Shown here one piece after another: positions 1-7,108 of a stretch of 64,000 nucleotides of DNA. The position numbers and the translations under genes are program-made. The notes beneath the pieces were generated by a model. The model did not search any database, had not been told where the DNA came from, and worked only from the letters and a program-made list of their open reading frames with translations. The stretch lies in the NCBI RefSeq assembly GCF_900635455.1, contig NZ_LR134116.1:3348001-3412000 (forward strand), given 5' to 3'. Source of the stretch: Yersinia intermedia. Lineage in GTDB: Bacteria > Pseudomonadota > Gammaproteobacteria > Enterobacterales > Enterobacteriaceae. The number at the start of each line of letters is the position of its first letter. Position 1 is the stretch's first letter.

Positions 1-403
1 AGCCCGCCGTGATCTGAACCTCGGTAGCTGTCCAGTACCCTGATTTCACTATCAGCGTATAGGGCTTTGCTGCAGGTGCGGATAAGTCGGTAGAAACATA
101 GTATCGGTACGTCAGTAAGGCGGTACTGAGGTAATCGAGCGCCCCTCTAATGGCCGTGGAGACAATGCCATCAATATTACTGATAGCAAATTGCAGATCC
201 TGCGTACCATCACTGTTTCTTGCGGGAAGGGCGATATCAATGCCACACGCGGTGAAGGTCGCTGATTCGCCACTTTCCAGCACGGCGGTAATGTCTTCCC
301 AGCCCTTGGTGAGCCAATAGGTCTTGTCACCCACCGCAATCTCAAGTGTCTGAATAATCACTTCTGACCCACCGGAGGCATACAGTCGATTTAATATGGT
401 CAT
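1..403 (-). CDS. DUF1833-type phage tail protein, 3' part missing
   Basis: The reading frame starts at an ATG at 403 and runs off the left edge, so only about the first 134 residues are visible. The N-terminus (MTILNRLYASGGSEVIIQTL) and overall pattern match DUF1833 proteins, which sit after the tape measure gene in many lambda-like tails, roughly where lambda has gpL. Its ATG overlaps the upstream stop as ATGA, indicating translational coupling. The exact function is unknown; a role at the tail tip is inferred from position. Confidence 0.75.
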   Translation of the reverse strand, partial: MTILNRLYASGGSEVIIQTLEIAVGDKTYWLTKGWEDITAVLESGESATFTACGIDIALPARNSDGTQDLQFAISNIDGIVSTAIRGALDYLSTALLTYRYYVSTDLSAPAAKPYTLIVKSGYWTATEVQITAG

Positions 404-864
404 GCTTCTGGCCACTCCTGATTTAAGGCAAGATCGATAATACTGCTGTTGATAATGTAGTCGGGGAACTCACCTAACCCTGAAGGTAATAACGGGCGCT
501 CCCAGAGTTCCAGCGTGGCAGAAAACCGCCAGTATTTAGGGGCTACCAAAATCGGACCTTCATAGATATCAATAAATCGGCATTTGTAGGCTTCAACCCC
601 CAGAGGGGTTTGCAACTTCATAAAAAACCACGCCACGCCATCACTGATGGTATCCCTAAACCACGCTTCAAATAACTGAGATTCAGCATCTGTTTTGAAT
701 ATCCAACTGACGGATGCCTGAGTGGGAACGGACGTATAAAGTCGTCGCTGCCTTGCCCGTCCAGAAGTCATTTGAGTGCGCAAAATGGGGCTGACCGCTT
801 TAAATCCATAACCCTCCATTAAAGGCAGGGGCAAATACGCATGCGGATAGTTAATATCACTCAC
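400..864 (-). CDS. Minor tail protein at the gpM position
   Basis: A protein of about 154 residues between the tape measure gene and the DUF1833 gene, the slot of lambda gpM. I chose the GTG at 864 because it overlaps the tape measure stop by one base (TAGTG) and has a GGAGGG ribosome site about 7 bases upstream. An ATG at 891 would add nine residues but would put that ribosome site inside the gene. It is rich in aromatic residues (WIFKTDAESQLFEAWFRD) as in tail tip proteins. I do not recognise a named family, so the role is inferred from position. Confidence 0.7.
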   Translation of the reverse strand: MSDINYPHAYLPLPLMEGYGFKAVSPILRTQMTSGRARQRRLYTSVPTQASVSWIFKTDAESQLFEAWFRDTISDGVAWFFMKLQTPLGVEAYKCRFIDIYEGPILVAPKYWRFSATLELWERPLLPSGLGEFPDYIINSSIIDLALNQEWPEA

Positions 865-3800
865 TATCTTGCCCTCCGTTTGGTGTTCCATCCGGCCCCC
901 ATCGCTTTTGACGCTTTGCCTTGCCCTTTAGCCAGATCATTAACCATCAGGGCATACCCTTGCTGAACGGCACTTTCCAGCATCTGTAATGTCCGCTGAT
1001 CGGGGTCGCCGTTAACTTGAATCGTCGGTGAATAGTTAAATTCCCCACCAGTGGTTTCACGCTGCTCCTGAATAGCCCCCAGCGTGGCGTCGAGCTTTGC
1101 CGAGGTTGCGGCGGTTGTGACACGCTCCCCTTTCTGAAGTAACCAGGTGCCGGTTGCCGGGACGTTATCAATACCATCATGCGCCATGCCCGCTAACGCG
1201 GTGCCCGCCATCAAACCGATAGAGGAGTAACCCACTGCGCGTATCGCCATCGACATAGGAATACCCATTATCATCCCGCCTTGCGCCATGGCTTTAGTAG
1301 CGGCTTCTTCGGTATTAAGCACTGCCTGAGCAATGGAGGCGGCCTTGCTGGCAACAAACATCGCTTTGTAGGCTGCTGAGCTTTTCCCGACCAAATCACC
1401 GAGTAAATCAGCCGCACTTCCTGTCATTGATGAGAACACGCCCAGCGTTGCTGAGGCATAAGCGGTTTGAATACCGGCCAGCCGCTCATTGTTTTGCTGG
1501 TTGATTTCAGCCACACGGTCAGCATAGATTTGTTCGTTACCCTCTTTGGTAGACAGCAGTTCTTTTTGCATATCGATCTGCTTGTCGTACCATTTTTTAA
1601 GCTCCTTTTCTGCATCGGCAACCCGACTCAGTTCACTGCCAGCACCACCCACTGAGGCATCCAGACCGGCATACTTAGGGGCTTCCGTTACGCTGCCCTT
1701 TGAGATTTTCTCCAGCGCTTTTTGGTAATCTTCCGTCGCCGGTGCGGCCTCTTTCAGTAACTTGAGGCGGGCGCGGGTCGTTTCCAGCACCTGCTCTTCC
1801 GGGGTGCGTAATTGCTCCAACATGGATTTCAGTTTGACCTGTGTTGCCAGCCGGTCCTGCTCGGCAGCATTACGGGTCAGTGTGAGCTTTTGGGCCTCGC
1901 TGAGTGCGCTCAGTTCACCGTTCGCCAGCTCATAACTGATCTTGGCCAGTTCGCCCTCTTTCCCGTGCATCGCAATTTGCTGGTTTTGCTGTTGCAGTAC
2001 TTTGTCATAGGCATCACCGAGTTTTTTTGCCTCGCTGGCCCCTGATTTAATGGATGCCGTCAACTTTTGGGCTGCATCATTATTTACAATGATCTGAGAC
2101 TGAAGTTGCACCCATTCGCGCACCCCTTCTAACCCCGGAGAGACATCAACCTTCCCACCAGAAGCAACAATCTTCTGTATTTGTGGTGCCAGTAACTCAG
2201 CTTGTTCCCCCGCAGCAGCATAGGCCCCACGCAACAGTTCAGCCTCATTTTTAGCCCCTGTTGCTGCCAGTTTTGATACATCTAGCGCCAGTTTTGCGCT
2301 GGTTAACTGCTTGGAAAAATCGACATTTAAAGAGGCTGCCAGCCCATTATTAGCCGCTGTCGCTTCTTTCGTAACGCCGATAATCGCCTGCAACCTTTCA
2401 GTGAAACCCTCGAGCTTTCCCTTGCTCTCTACATAGGCAGTAGCCAGTTCTTGCAAGCCTTGGCGCTGCTCGTCCGACATGTTTGTCGCTTTTGCAAAGG
2501 CATCGAAATTTGACTGCATATAACCTTGCAGGTTTTTAATCCCGCCGGCGCTGCTGTCAACATCGCGCAGTGTTGCAACAAACCGATCTAACGCTTGCTG
2601 ATTTTCTGCATTGATAACCAGCTCTGTGCCACCAAACGCATTGGATACCAAATCCTTGGGAATTGCCTGAGTGGCATAAATTTTGATGGCTTCAACAGAT
2701 TTCCTGATCTCTGCATCCGTGTTGGCAATGTCATTTCTCAGGCTGTCGGTAAATGATCGGCGCTGAACCTCCCCCAGCTCCCTGAATTTTTTTGTCAGTT
2801 CATCAACCGGCAAGCTCATATCCGCGAGGCTTTTTGAGGCTTCGTTTGAGTTATCACGTAACAGCAGGAATCCGGCAGCGGCGGACACGGCCATCATGGC
2901 AAGTCCGGGCAACCCACCGACCGCAGACAACAAACCAGCCCCTATACGTCCGGCCACACTGGTGATGGCATTCAGTCGGGTTTGCGCCACAGCAACGCCA
3001 TTTATCGCCGCTTCTTCGACTTTTCTGGCCTGTACCAGCGCCAGTGTAGCGGCTCGCTGCTTGTCGGTATCGGTCGCCACATCTAAAGCCGCCTGCGCCG
3101 CACGGCGTTCCAGCGTCGTTTTATATTGCGCGGCTTGTGCAGCTTTAAGCTGTGCATCAGCCAGACTAATTTGTTCTTTCTGCGCCTTTAATAACTCCCG
3201 CGCAGCACCACCAGCACTGATCCCTACTGAGGTAAGGTATTTTGCAGCACCGCCCGCCGCCAGGGCTGTACCGGCAATAGCCAGCATATCAATGTGATCA
3301 GCCAGAAAACTGATCGAGCCAGAAACGGTTTGAGTGACACCGTGCGCTGCGTTAGCATCGCCAATATAGGCTTTCCAGTGGTTTGACAGTTTGGTGATGG
3401 CATCACCGATCGTCGTCGGCATCGCTTCCGCCAGTTCGGCGTTGCGGTCTTTCGCCGCAATAGTGGCTTTTGCAAAGGTATCCATCGATAACTTGCCGCT
3501 GGCCGCCAGTTTTTTAACTTCCGTCTCCGTGGTACCTAAATACCGGGCAATATCACCAATAATGGTCGGCATCACCTCCATCACGGTATTCCACTGATCT
3601 CCAGCCACTTTGCCCATAACCATCGATTTAGACAGTGCGTTAATGGCGCTTTGGCCTTTTTCAGTGCTCGCCGCATTGGTAGTTAATGAGCTGGAAATCG
3701 AATCAATAAAATCAATGGTACTGGCCGTCGAGAATCCCAGTTCCTTCATGGAATTGGCGCTGCGGATAAACAATTCCGACTGCTCATCAATTGATTTATA

Positions 3801-4166
3801 GGTGCGGTCACTGATTTGCATTAACCGCTGCTGAACATCGATGTACTGCGATTGTGAATCTGTTGCCATCCTGACGCGTGAGGAAAGTTGCCCCCACTCA
3901 TCAGCAGTTTTTATCAAACTCCCGATCGTAAATACCCCCGCCAGCACACCGGTAGCCTGCGAGGCTATAGCGCGGGTGGATTCTAATTGACCGTTTAAGG
4001 CTTTTAACGCTTGCTGGCTCTCATTTATGGCCGCGTTATTGCGCCGGGAACCTGACTCCATGGTTCTATGGTAATCACTCCCTAAACGAGTGGCGCGGGC
4101 AATCTCAGATTGAAATGAACTCGAGTTAGCCGACAAATTAACGATCAGATCACCCAGTACGGTCAT
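864..4166 (-). CDS. Tail tape measure protein (gpH-like)
   Basis: This 1,100-residue protein is the longest in the tail block. It follows the G/T chaperone genes, as lambda H does. Residues about 60-250 look like the conserved tape-measure N-terminal domain. The middle is a long Ala/Gln/Lys-rich coiled coil, and hydrophobic stretches near residues 290-310 and 410-435 could insert in membrane during DNA entry. The C-terminus is basic (WNTKRRAR). It starts at an ATG with GGGGGAG just upstream. It sets tail length and helps pass DNA into the cell. A terminator-like hairpin lies between it and the upstream gene. Confidence 0.93.
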   Translation of the reverse strand: MTVLGDLIVNLSANSSSFQSEIARATRLGSDYHRTMESGSRRNNAAINESQQALKALNGQLESTRAIASQATGVLAGVFTIGSLIKTADEWGQLSSRVRMATDSQSQYIDVQQRLMQISDRTYKSIDEQSELFIRSANSMKELGFSTASTIDFIDSISSSLTTNAASTEKGQSAINALSKSMVMGKVAGDQWNTVMEVMPTIIGDIARYLGTTETEVKKLAASGKLSMDTFAKATIAAKDRNAELAEAMPTTIGDAITKLSNHWKAYIGDANAAHGVTQTVSGSISFLADHIDMLAIAGTALAAGGAAKYLTSVGISAGGAARELLKAQKEQISLADAQLKAAQAAQYKTTLERRAAQAALDVATDTDKQRAATLALVQARKVEEAAINGVAVAQTRLNAITSVAGRIGAGLLSAVGGLPGLAMMAVSAAAGFLLLRDNSNEASKSLADMSLPVDELTKKFRELGEVQRRSFTDSLRNDIANTDAEIRKSVEAIKIYATQAIPKDLVSNAFGGTELVINAENQQALDRFVATLRDVDSSAGGIKNLQGYMQSNFDAFAKATNMSDEQRQGLQELATAYVESKGKLEGFTERLQAIIGVTKEATAANNGLAASLNVDFSKQLTSAKLALDVSKLAATGAKNEAELLRGAYAAAGEQAELLAPQIQKIVASGGKVDVSPGLEGVREWVQLQSQIIVNNDAAQKLTASIKSGASEAKKLGDAYDKVLQQQNQQIAMHGKEGELAKISYELANGELSALSEAQKLTLTRNAAEQDRLATQVKLKSMLEQLRTPEEQVLETTRARLKLLKEAAPATEDYQKALEKISKGSVTEAPKYAGLDASVGGAGSELSRVADAEKELKKWYDKQIDMQKELLSTKEGNEQIYADRVAEINQQNNERLAGIQTAYASATLGVFSSMTGSAADLLGDLVGKSSAAYKAMFVASKAASIAQAVLNTEEAATKAMAQGGMIMGIPMSMAIRAVGYSSIGLMAGTALAGMAHDGIDNVPATGTWLLQKGERVTTAATSAKLDATLGAIQEQRETTGGEFNYSPTIQVNGDPDQRTLQMLESAVQQGYALMVNDLAKGQGKASKAMGAGWNTKRRAR

Positions 4167-4177
4167 AGCTCCCCCGA

Positions 4178-4199
4178 TAAAAACCCGCCGAAGCGGGTA
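4178..4199 (-). terminator. Intrinsic terminator between the gpT-like gene and tape measure
   Basis: On the minus strand ACCCGC-TTCG-GCGGGT forms a 6-bp stem with a stable UUCG loop, followed by TTTTTAT. It sits in the 35-base gap between two tail genes that must both be expressed, so it probably attenuates transcription or is overridden by Q antitermination. Confidence 0.75.
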
Positions 4200-4201
4200 A
4201 G

Positions 4202-4483
4202 TTACTCAGCCAACTTCCCTAAGAATGCTTCAAGTTCTGATCCAGACTCTCCACTCTCATCTGCTGGCTCATTCCAGCGCAGCAAAGCATCCGCGATACT
4301 GAGCGGATTCTTGCCACCCTGCGCGTTATAGGTCGCGGCAGTGATCTGTGCAGCATGATAATCACCGCGCTCATCCCCAATTGGGCTGAGACGGTCATAC
4401 TCAACCCACATCCGCAATTCAGTCATGCTGATCGTTTCACGTAGTTCGCCTAGGGTGCGGCCCAGGCGCAGGGCAAGCGTCAT
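4202..4483 (-). CDS. Tail assembly chaperone T-region (gpT-like, DUF4035 type)
   Basis: A 93-residue frame that overlaps the stop of the G-like gene by one base (TAATG). The pattern MTLALRLGRTLGELRETISMTELRMW is characteristic of DUF4035/gpT proteins. In lambda this segment is made only as a fusion with gpG through a -1 ribosomal frameshift. Here it is in the -1 frame relative to the G-like gene, and a classic A_AAA_AAG slip site lies just upstream. The working product is therefore probably a G-T fusion of about 233 residues; independent translation from the ATG is also possible. Confidence 0.85.
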   Translation of the reverse strand: MTLALRLGRTLGELRETISMTELRMWVEYDRLSPIGDERGDYHAAQITAATYNAQGGKNPLSIADALLRWNEPADESGESGSELEAFLGKLAE

Positions 4484-4902
4484 TAAGAATCGGGTTTCTG
4501 GCTCTCGGACTTTTTTTCAGCGTCTGCCGCCGTGGTTTGTAAATCCAGCGCCTGTCGCAGCAGTCGGGAATGTACCGGCCCATAAAACTCAACAATGGCT
4601 TCTGCATCTGCCTGCGTGAAAACAGGCTGGCGGTCCTCATCCAGCAGCACATCAATGAGCATCACCACATCCGCGCGAATGTTCCTTTGTGCTTCTTCTG
4701 ACAATGACAGTGCGGGGGCTTCAGTCTCCCCATCCCCTTCCCCTGGTTTCATAACGTCACGCCAACGCGCCCAGCCCGCAGGTGAAGGCTCACGCAAAAC
4801 AACGGTGGCCCCTTCCCATTCGGAAACGGTGATCACTTTCGTTCGAAAACCCGATAAAGGCGCAGTGGCCAGTTCCCTGAGAGATTTTTTCAGTACAGCC
4901 AT
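4483..4902 (-). CDS. Tail assembly chaperone (gpG-like)
   Basis: A 139-residue protein between the tail tube and gpT-like genes, matching lambda gpG in place and size. Such proteins bind the tape measure and recruit tail tube subunits during assembly, and are absent from the finished virion. The C-terminus is acidic then lysine-rich (AEKKSESQ). Codons 129-131 (GAA AAA AAG) form a -1 frameshift heptamer that would bypass the last eight residues and continue into the T frame. It starts at ATG 4902 with an AAAGGATC ribosome site. Confidence 0.87.
   Translation of the reverse strand: MAVLKKSLRELATAPLSGFRTKVITVSEWEGATVVLREPSPAGWARWRDVMKPGEGDGETEAPALSLSEEAQRNIRADVVMLIDVLLDEDRQPVFTQADAEAIVEFYGPVHSRLLRQALDLQTTAADAEKKSESQKPDS
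4510..4516 (-). promoter_or_regulatory. Candidate -1 programmed frameshift heptamer A_AAA_AAG
   Basis: On the minus strand, codon 131 of the G-like gene ends the heptamer A AAA AAG in the correct zero frame, the same slip sequence known from E. coli dnaX. A slip by -1 leads into VREPETRFLMTLAL and on through the gpT-like frame with no stop, giving a fusion of about 131 + 102 residues. Lambda uses GGGAAAG for the same purpose. I did not work out a downstream stimulatory RNA structure. Confidence 0.8.
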
Positions 4903-4917
4903 GAGAATGATCCTTTC

Positions 4918-5404
4918 TTAGACGGTAATTTTTTTTGCAAGTGCAGCGCGGGACTCCGGCACAACCGGCGTGATTTTTACCGGCTTACCGATAATGCGAA
5001 GTGTATAAGAGGCCGAAACCACACCTGAGAGGCCAGCACTCCAACTGTTCTGCCGCACTTCAGCAAGGTAGGCAAAACCATTGCCAGACGGGAAAACAAC
5101 CGTGATAGCGCGACGGGTATCGTCTTCATACGCCGCCATCAGTGAACTCTGTGCCGTTTCTTCGGCACTCCAGTTGCGGTTAATGGTCATTTCTGCCGGT
5201 GACGACAGCCCGTTCACCATCTCTTTTTCAGTAGAGCAAAGGCTGGTGACGTCGATGTCATCCTTCTGCCCACCGGTAAAAGTTAAGTTCCTTCGTAGAA
5301 CAAGATGCGGATAACCATACGGCATCTAACGGATTGGCCTCAGTCGCCACTTCAGCAGAAACGCTAAAAACTGTACCTTGTGTTTTTTCATACTTACTGG
5401 TCAT
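4918..5404 (-). pseudogene. Major tail tube protein (gpV-like), frameshifted as written
   Basis: Two frames together encode one tail tube protein of about 161 residues. The first starts at ATG 5404 with a CTGGAG ribosome site and reads MTSKYEKTQGTVFS through CSTKELN, then runs into a stop. The second resumes as FTGGQKDDIDV and continues to 4918. Removing one base from the TTTT run at 5281-5278 (minus strand) restores ELNFTGGQ, the pattern expected for this family. The protein should form the tail tube, so the lesion would abolish tail assembly. A homopolymer sequencing error is the main alternative. The frame opening at 5325 is not a true start. Confidence 0.82.
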
Positions 5405-5420
5405 ATTTTGCTCCAGACAT

Positions 5421-5444
5421 AAAAAAACCCGCTCAGTGGCGGGT
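5421..5444 (-). terminator. Intrinsic terminator upstream of the tail tube gene
   Basis: The minus strand reads ACCCGC-CACTGA-GCGGGT followed by seven T residues, a clear rho-independent terminator between the gpU-like gene and the tail tube gene. Because the abundant tube protein lies downstream, read-through by a Q-modified polymerase is expected. Confidence 0.8.
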
Positions 5445-5464
5445 ATGTGCTATTAGAAAAGGCA

Positions 5465-5869
5465 TTATTTAAAGTACGACAGAGAGTAGCTGATGTCCGA
5501 TGAACCCCAGGTGACTGCTTCATCATCACGACGGTAGTCATAGCCTAGCGGGGAGATGCTTTCTACCTGTTCATATAACAGCGGTATATCCCCCATGACA
5601 GGATAAATTTTGTTTTCCATCCACTCATCCAGTGCCGAGTCGGGGCTTTTTGCTTTTAAAAAAACCTCCACATGCAAGACTGAACGCCAATGGTCACCGT
5701 CGATATACTCCCCCGTAGACTCTGAATCAGTCAGATAAACGGCGACGGCTGGCAAATCTGTTACATCAAGGAATCCCGGTCGGCCATCAAAGAAAGTGAC
5801 ACTCGGATCATCAATGGAAGCTCTCAGTGCATCAAGTACTGCTGTACGTATTGCGGTATGTTTGTTCAT
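5465..5869 (-). CDS. Minor tail protein U (tail terminator)
   Basis: At 134 residues it is about the size of lambda gpU, and it lies in the conserved Z-U-V order. The start MNKHTAIRTAVLDALRASID and a central segment on substrate geometry (FFDGRPGFLDVTDLPAVAVY) fit the gpU family. gpU forms a hexameric ring that caps the growing tail and joins it to the head. Its ATG overlaps the upstream Z-like stop as ATGA. Confidence 0.85.
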   Translation of the reverse strand: MNKHTAIRTAVLDALRASIDDPSVTFFDGRPGFLDVTDLPAVAVYLTDSESTGEYIDGDHWRSVLHVEVFLKAKSPDSALDEWMENKIYPVMGDIPLLYEQVESISPLGYDYRRDDEAVTWGSSDISYSLSYFK

Positions 5870-6420
5870 CGTTTAATCACCAGTCGTAATTGATTGCTCA
5901 ATGCCGCCGCCAGTTCTTTTGGCATATCACTCATCAGAAGGGCTTTTGTTTCATCATCAAATGCCTGTGTGAGTGGTGCTGCCATTGGGATCTTAATCAC
6001 TTCAATGGGGTAACGGGCTTTTGACGTTCTGCGCATTACTTGCCAACGTCCATTACTGAGTTGTTGTAAAAATGCGCCTGGAAATGTGAAACGCCCCACT
6101 TTCAGCACACTGTCTGCGCCCCCCTTGCTCCCTTTACGACGCGATAACTGCATACGCACTGGGCCAAGATTAATAACGGGTAAATCACCCCGTTTAACGC
6201 GGATAGTGGCTATTGGGCGTCCCGGACTGGCCTTTTTTAATTTAGCTCGCCCCCGAACCAGTTTTAACGGCACTTTGGTACCCTTGGAAACTTTTGAACT
6301 ACTGCGACTTATTGCCCGCCCAGCAACACGGTTCACGGCTTGCGCGGTAGCCCGTGGTACCGCCGTTTTACTGAGCGCGGCAAGATTACTGATCAACTGA
6401 TCCAAACCTTGAACTGTCAT
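5866..6420 (-). CDS. Minor tail protein Z
   Basis: A 184-residue basic protein with the N-terminal pattern of gpZ (MTVQGLDQLISNLAALSK, then AVNRVAGRAISRS). gpZ helps complete the tail so that it can join the head. A GGGAGA ribosome site precedes ATG 6420, and the stop overlaps the gpU start by four bases. The order FII, Z, U, V, G, T, H matches lambda throughout this block. Confidence 0.87.
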   Translation of the reverse strand: MTVQGLDQLISNLAALSKTAVPRATAQAVNRVAGRAISRSSSKVSKGTKVPLKLVRGRAKLKKASPGRPIATIRVKRGDLPVINLGPVRMQLSRRKGSKGGADSVLKVGRFTFPGAFLQQLSNGRWQVMRRTSKARYPIEVIKIPMAAPLTQAFDDETKALLMSDMPKELAAALSNQLRLVIKR

Positions 6421-6431
6421 GACATCTCCCG

Positions 6432-6707
6432 TTACTCCAACCAGATTTGGGGTTTACCATTAAAAGACTGATGGCGGGTAACGATGTAGGATTGACCATC
6501 CAAAACCACCTGGTCATTACGATGTGGCACATAGTCAGCGGAGAAAATAACCAATGAAATGCCATCGCCAGTCATGGGACCCATTTCAGGAATTAGATGA
6601 CTTTCTACGGAGACAAATTCCACATCGTTAATCAGTACCGGCCCCCCCATTCGCGCCACGGTCACCCGGTCCATTCGGGATGTTAGGCGGTCAAAGACGT
6701 TAGCCAT
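6432..6707 (-). CDS. Head-tail joining protein (gpFII-like)
   Basis: About 91 residues from ATG 6707, which overlaps the end of the decoration gene by 8 bases. The start MANVFDRLTSRMDRVTVARM and end KPQIWLE resemble the phage head-tail attachment family that includes lambda gpFII, and the gene is directly upstream of Z. The longer frame from 6785 lies inside the preceding gene and is not favoured. Assignment rests on position and general pattern. Confidence 0.72.
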   Translation of the reverse strand: MANVFDRLTSRMDRVTVARMGGPVLINDVEFVSVESHLIPEMGPMTGDGISLVIFSADYVPHRNDQVVLDGQSYIVTRHQSFNGKPQIWLE

Positions 6708-7026
6708 TGATTTTGACCGCAACAAACGAACTGCCAGCAGGTGCGGCATCCCATGCCCGCCCTGCGGCGACAGCACCTGTCGCACTTAACTGAATCTTGC
6801 CGTCTTTTAGTGCCACTTTTTTGCCTACGGCTATGTCATCAGTCTCCAGCTTGGGCAATAAAAACACCCCAGCAGCAAAACCATCAGCGACAGAACTGGG
6901 GAGGATATCCGTGATGGCCACTGCGATTAAATCGCCAACGACCACCGGATCACCGCTTAAAATAGCTGTATCACCACTATTAGTGATCGAAATGGTCATG
7001 CCTTCCTGAACATAATTCTTAGCCAT
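6700..7026 (-). CDS. Capsid decoration protein, DUF2190 family
   Basis: A 108-residue protein beginning MAKNYVQEGMTISITNSGDT, with the repeated small-residue and valine pattern of DUF2190 capsid cement proteins. It follows the protease-capsid fusion, where lambda has gpD. These proteins bind the expanded shell and stabilise it. I chose ATG 7026 because of the conserved start and the GGAGATAACAACA upstream sequence. The frame could also open five codons earlier. Confidence 0.8.
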   Translation of the reverse strand: MAKNYVQEGMTISITNSGDTAILSGDPVVVGDLIAVAITDILPSSVADGFAAGVFLLPKLETDDIAVGKKVALKDGKIQLSATGAVAAGRAWDAAPAGSSFVAVKING

Positions 7027-7040
7027 TGTTGTTATCTCCA

Positions 7041-7083
7041 CGGCCCCGAAGGGCCGAATTTCAGGTATAAAAAAAGCCCGTCA
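7041..7083 (-). terminator. Paired hairpins downstream of the capsid gene
   Basis: On the minus strand GCCCTGACGGGC is followed by TTTTTTT, a short intrinsic terminator. About 10 bases later comes a second hairpin, CGGCCC-TTCG-GGGCCG, without a T run. Both lie between the protease-capsid fusion and the decoration gene. This is the third terminator-like element inside the late operon. Confidence 0.65.
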
Positions 7084-7108
7084 GGGCCGAGGAAGTAAAG
7101 TACGGGGA

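Noticed and set aside
112..345. Minus-strand frame of 77 codons
   Set aside because: It overlaps the DUF1833 gene in another frame and has no domain or ribosome site.
2896..3297. Plus-strand frame of 133 codons inside the tape measure gene
   Set aside because: It is a shadow of the Ala-rich coiled coil, with serine and alanine bias and no ribosome site.
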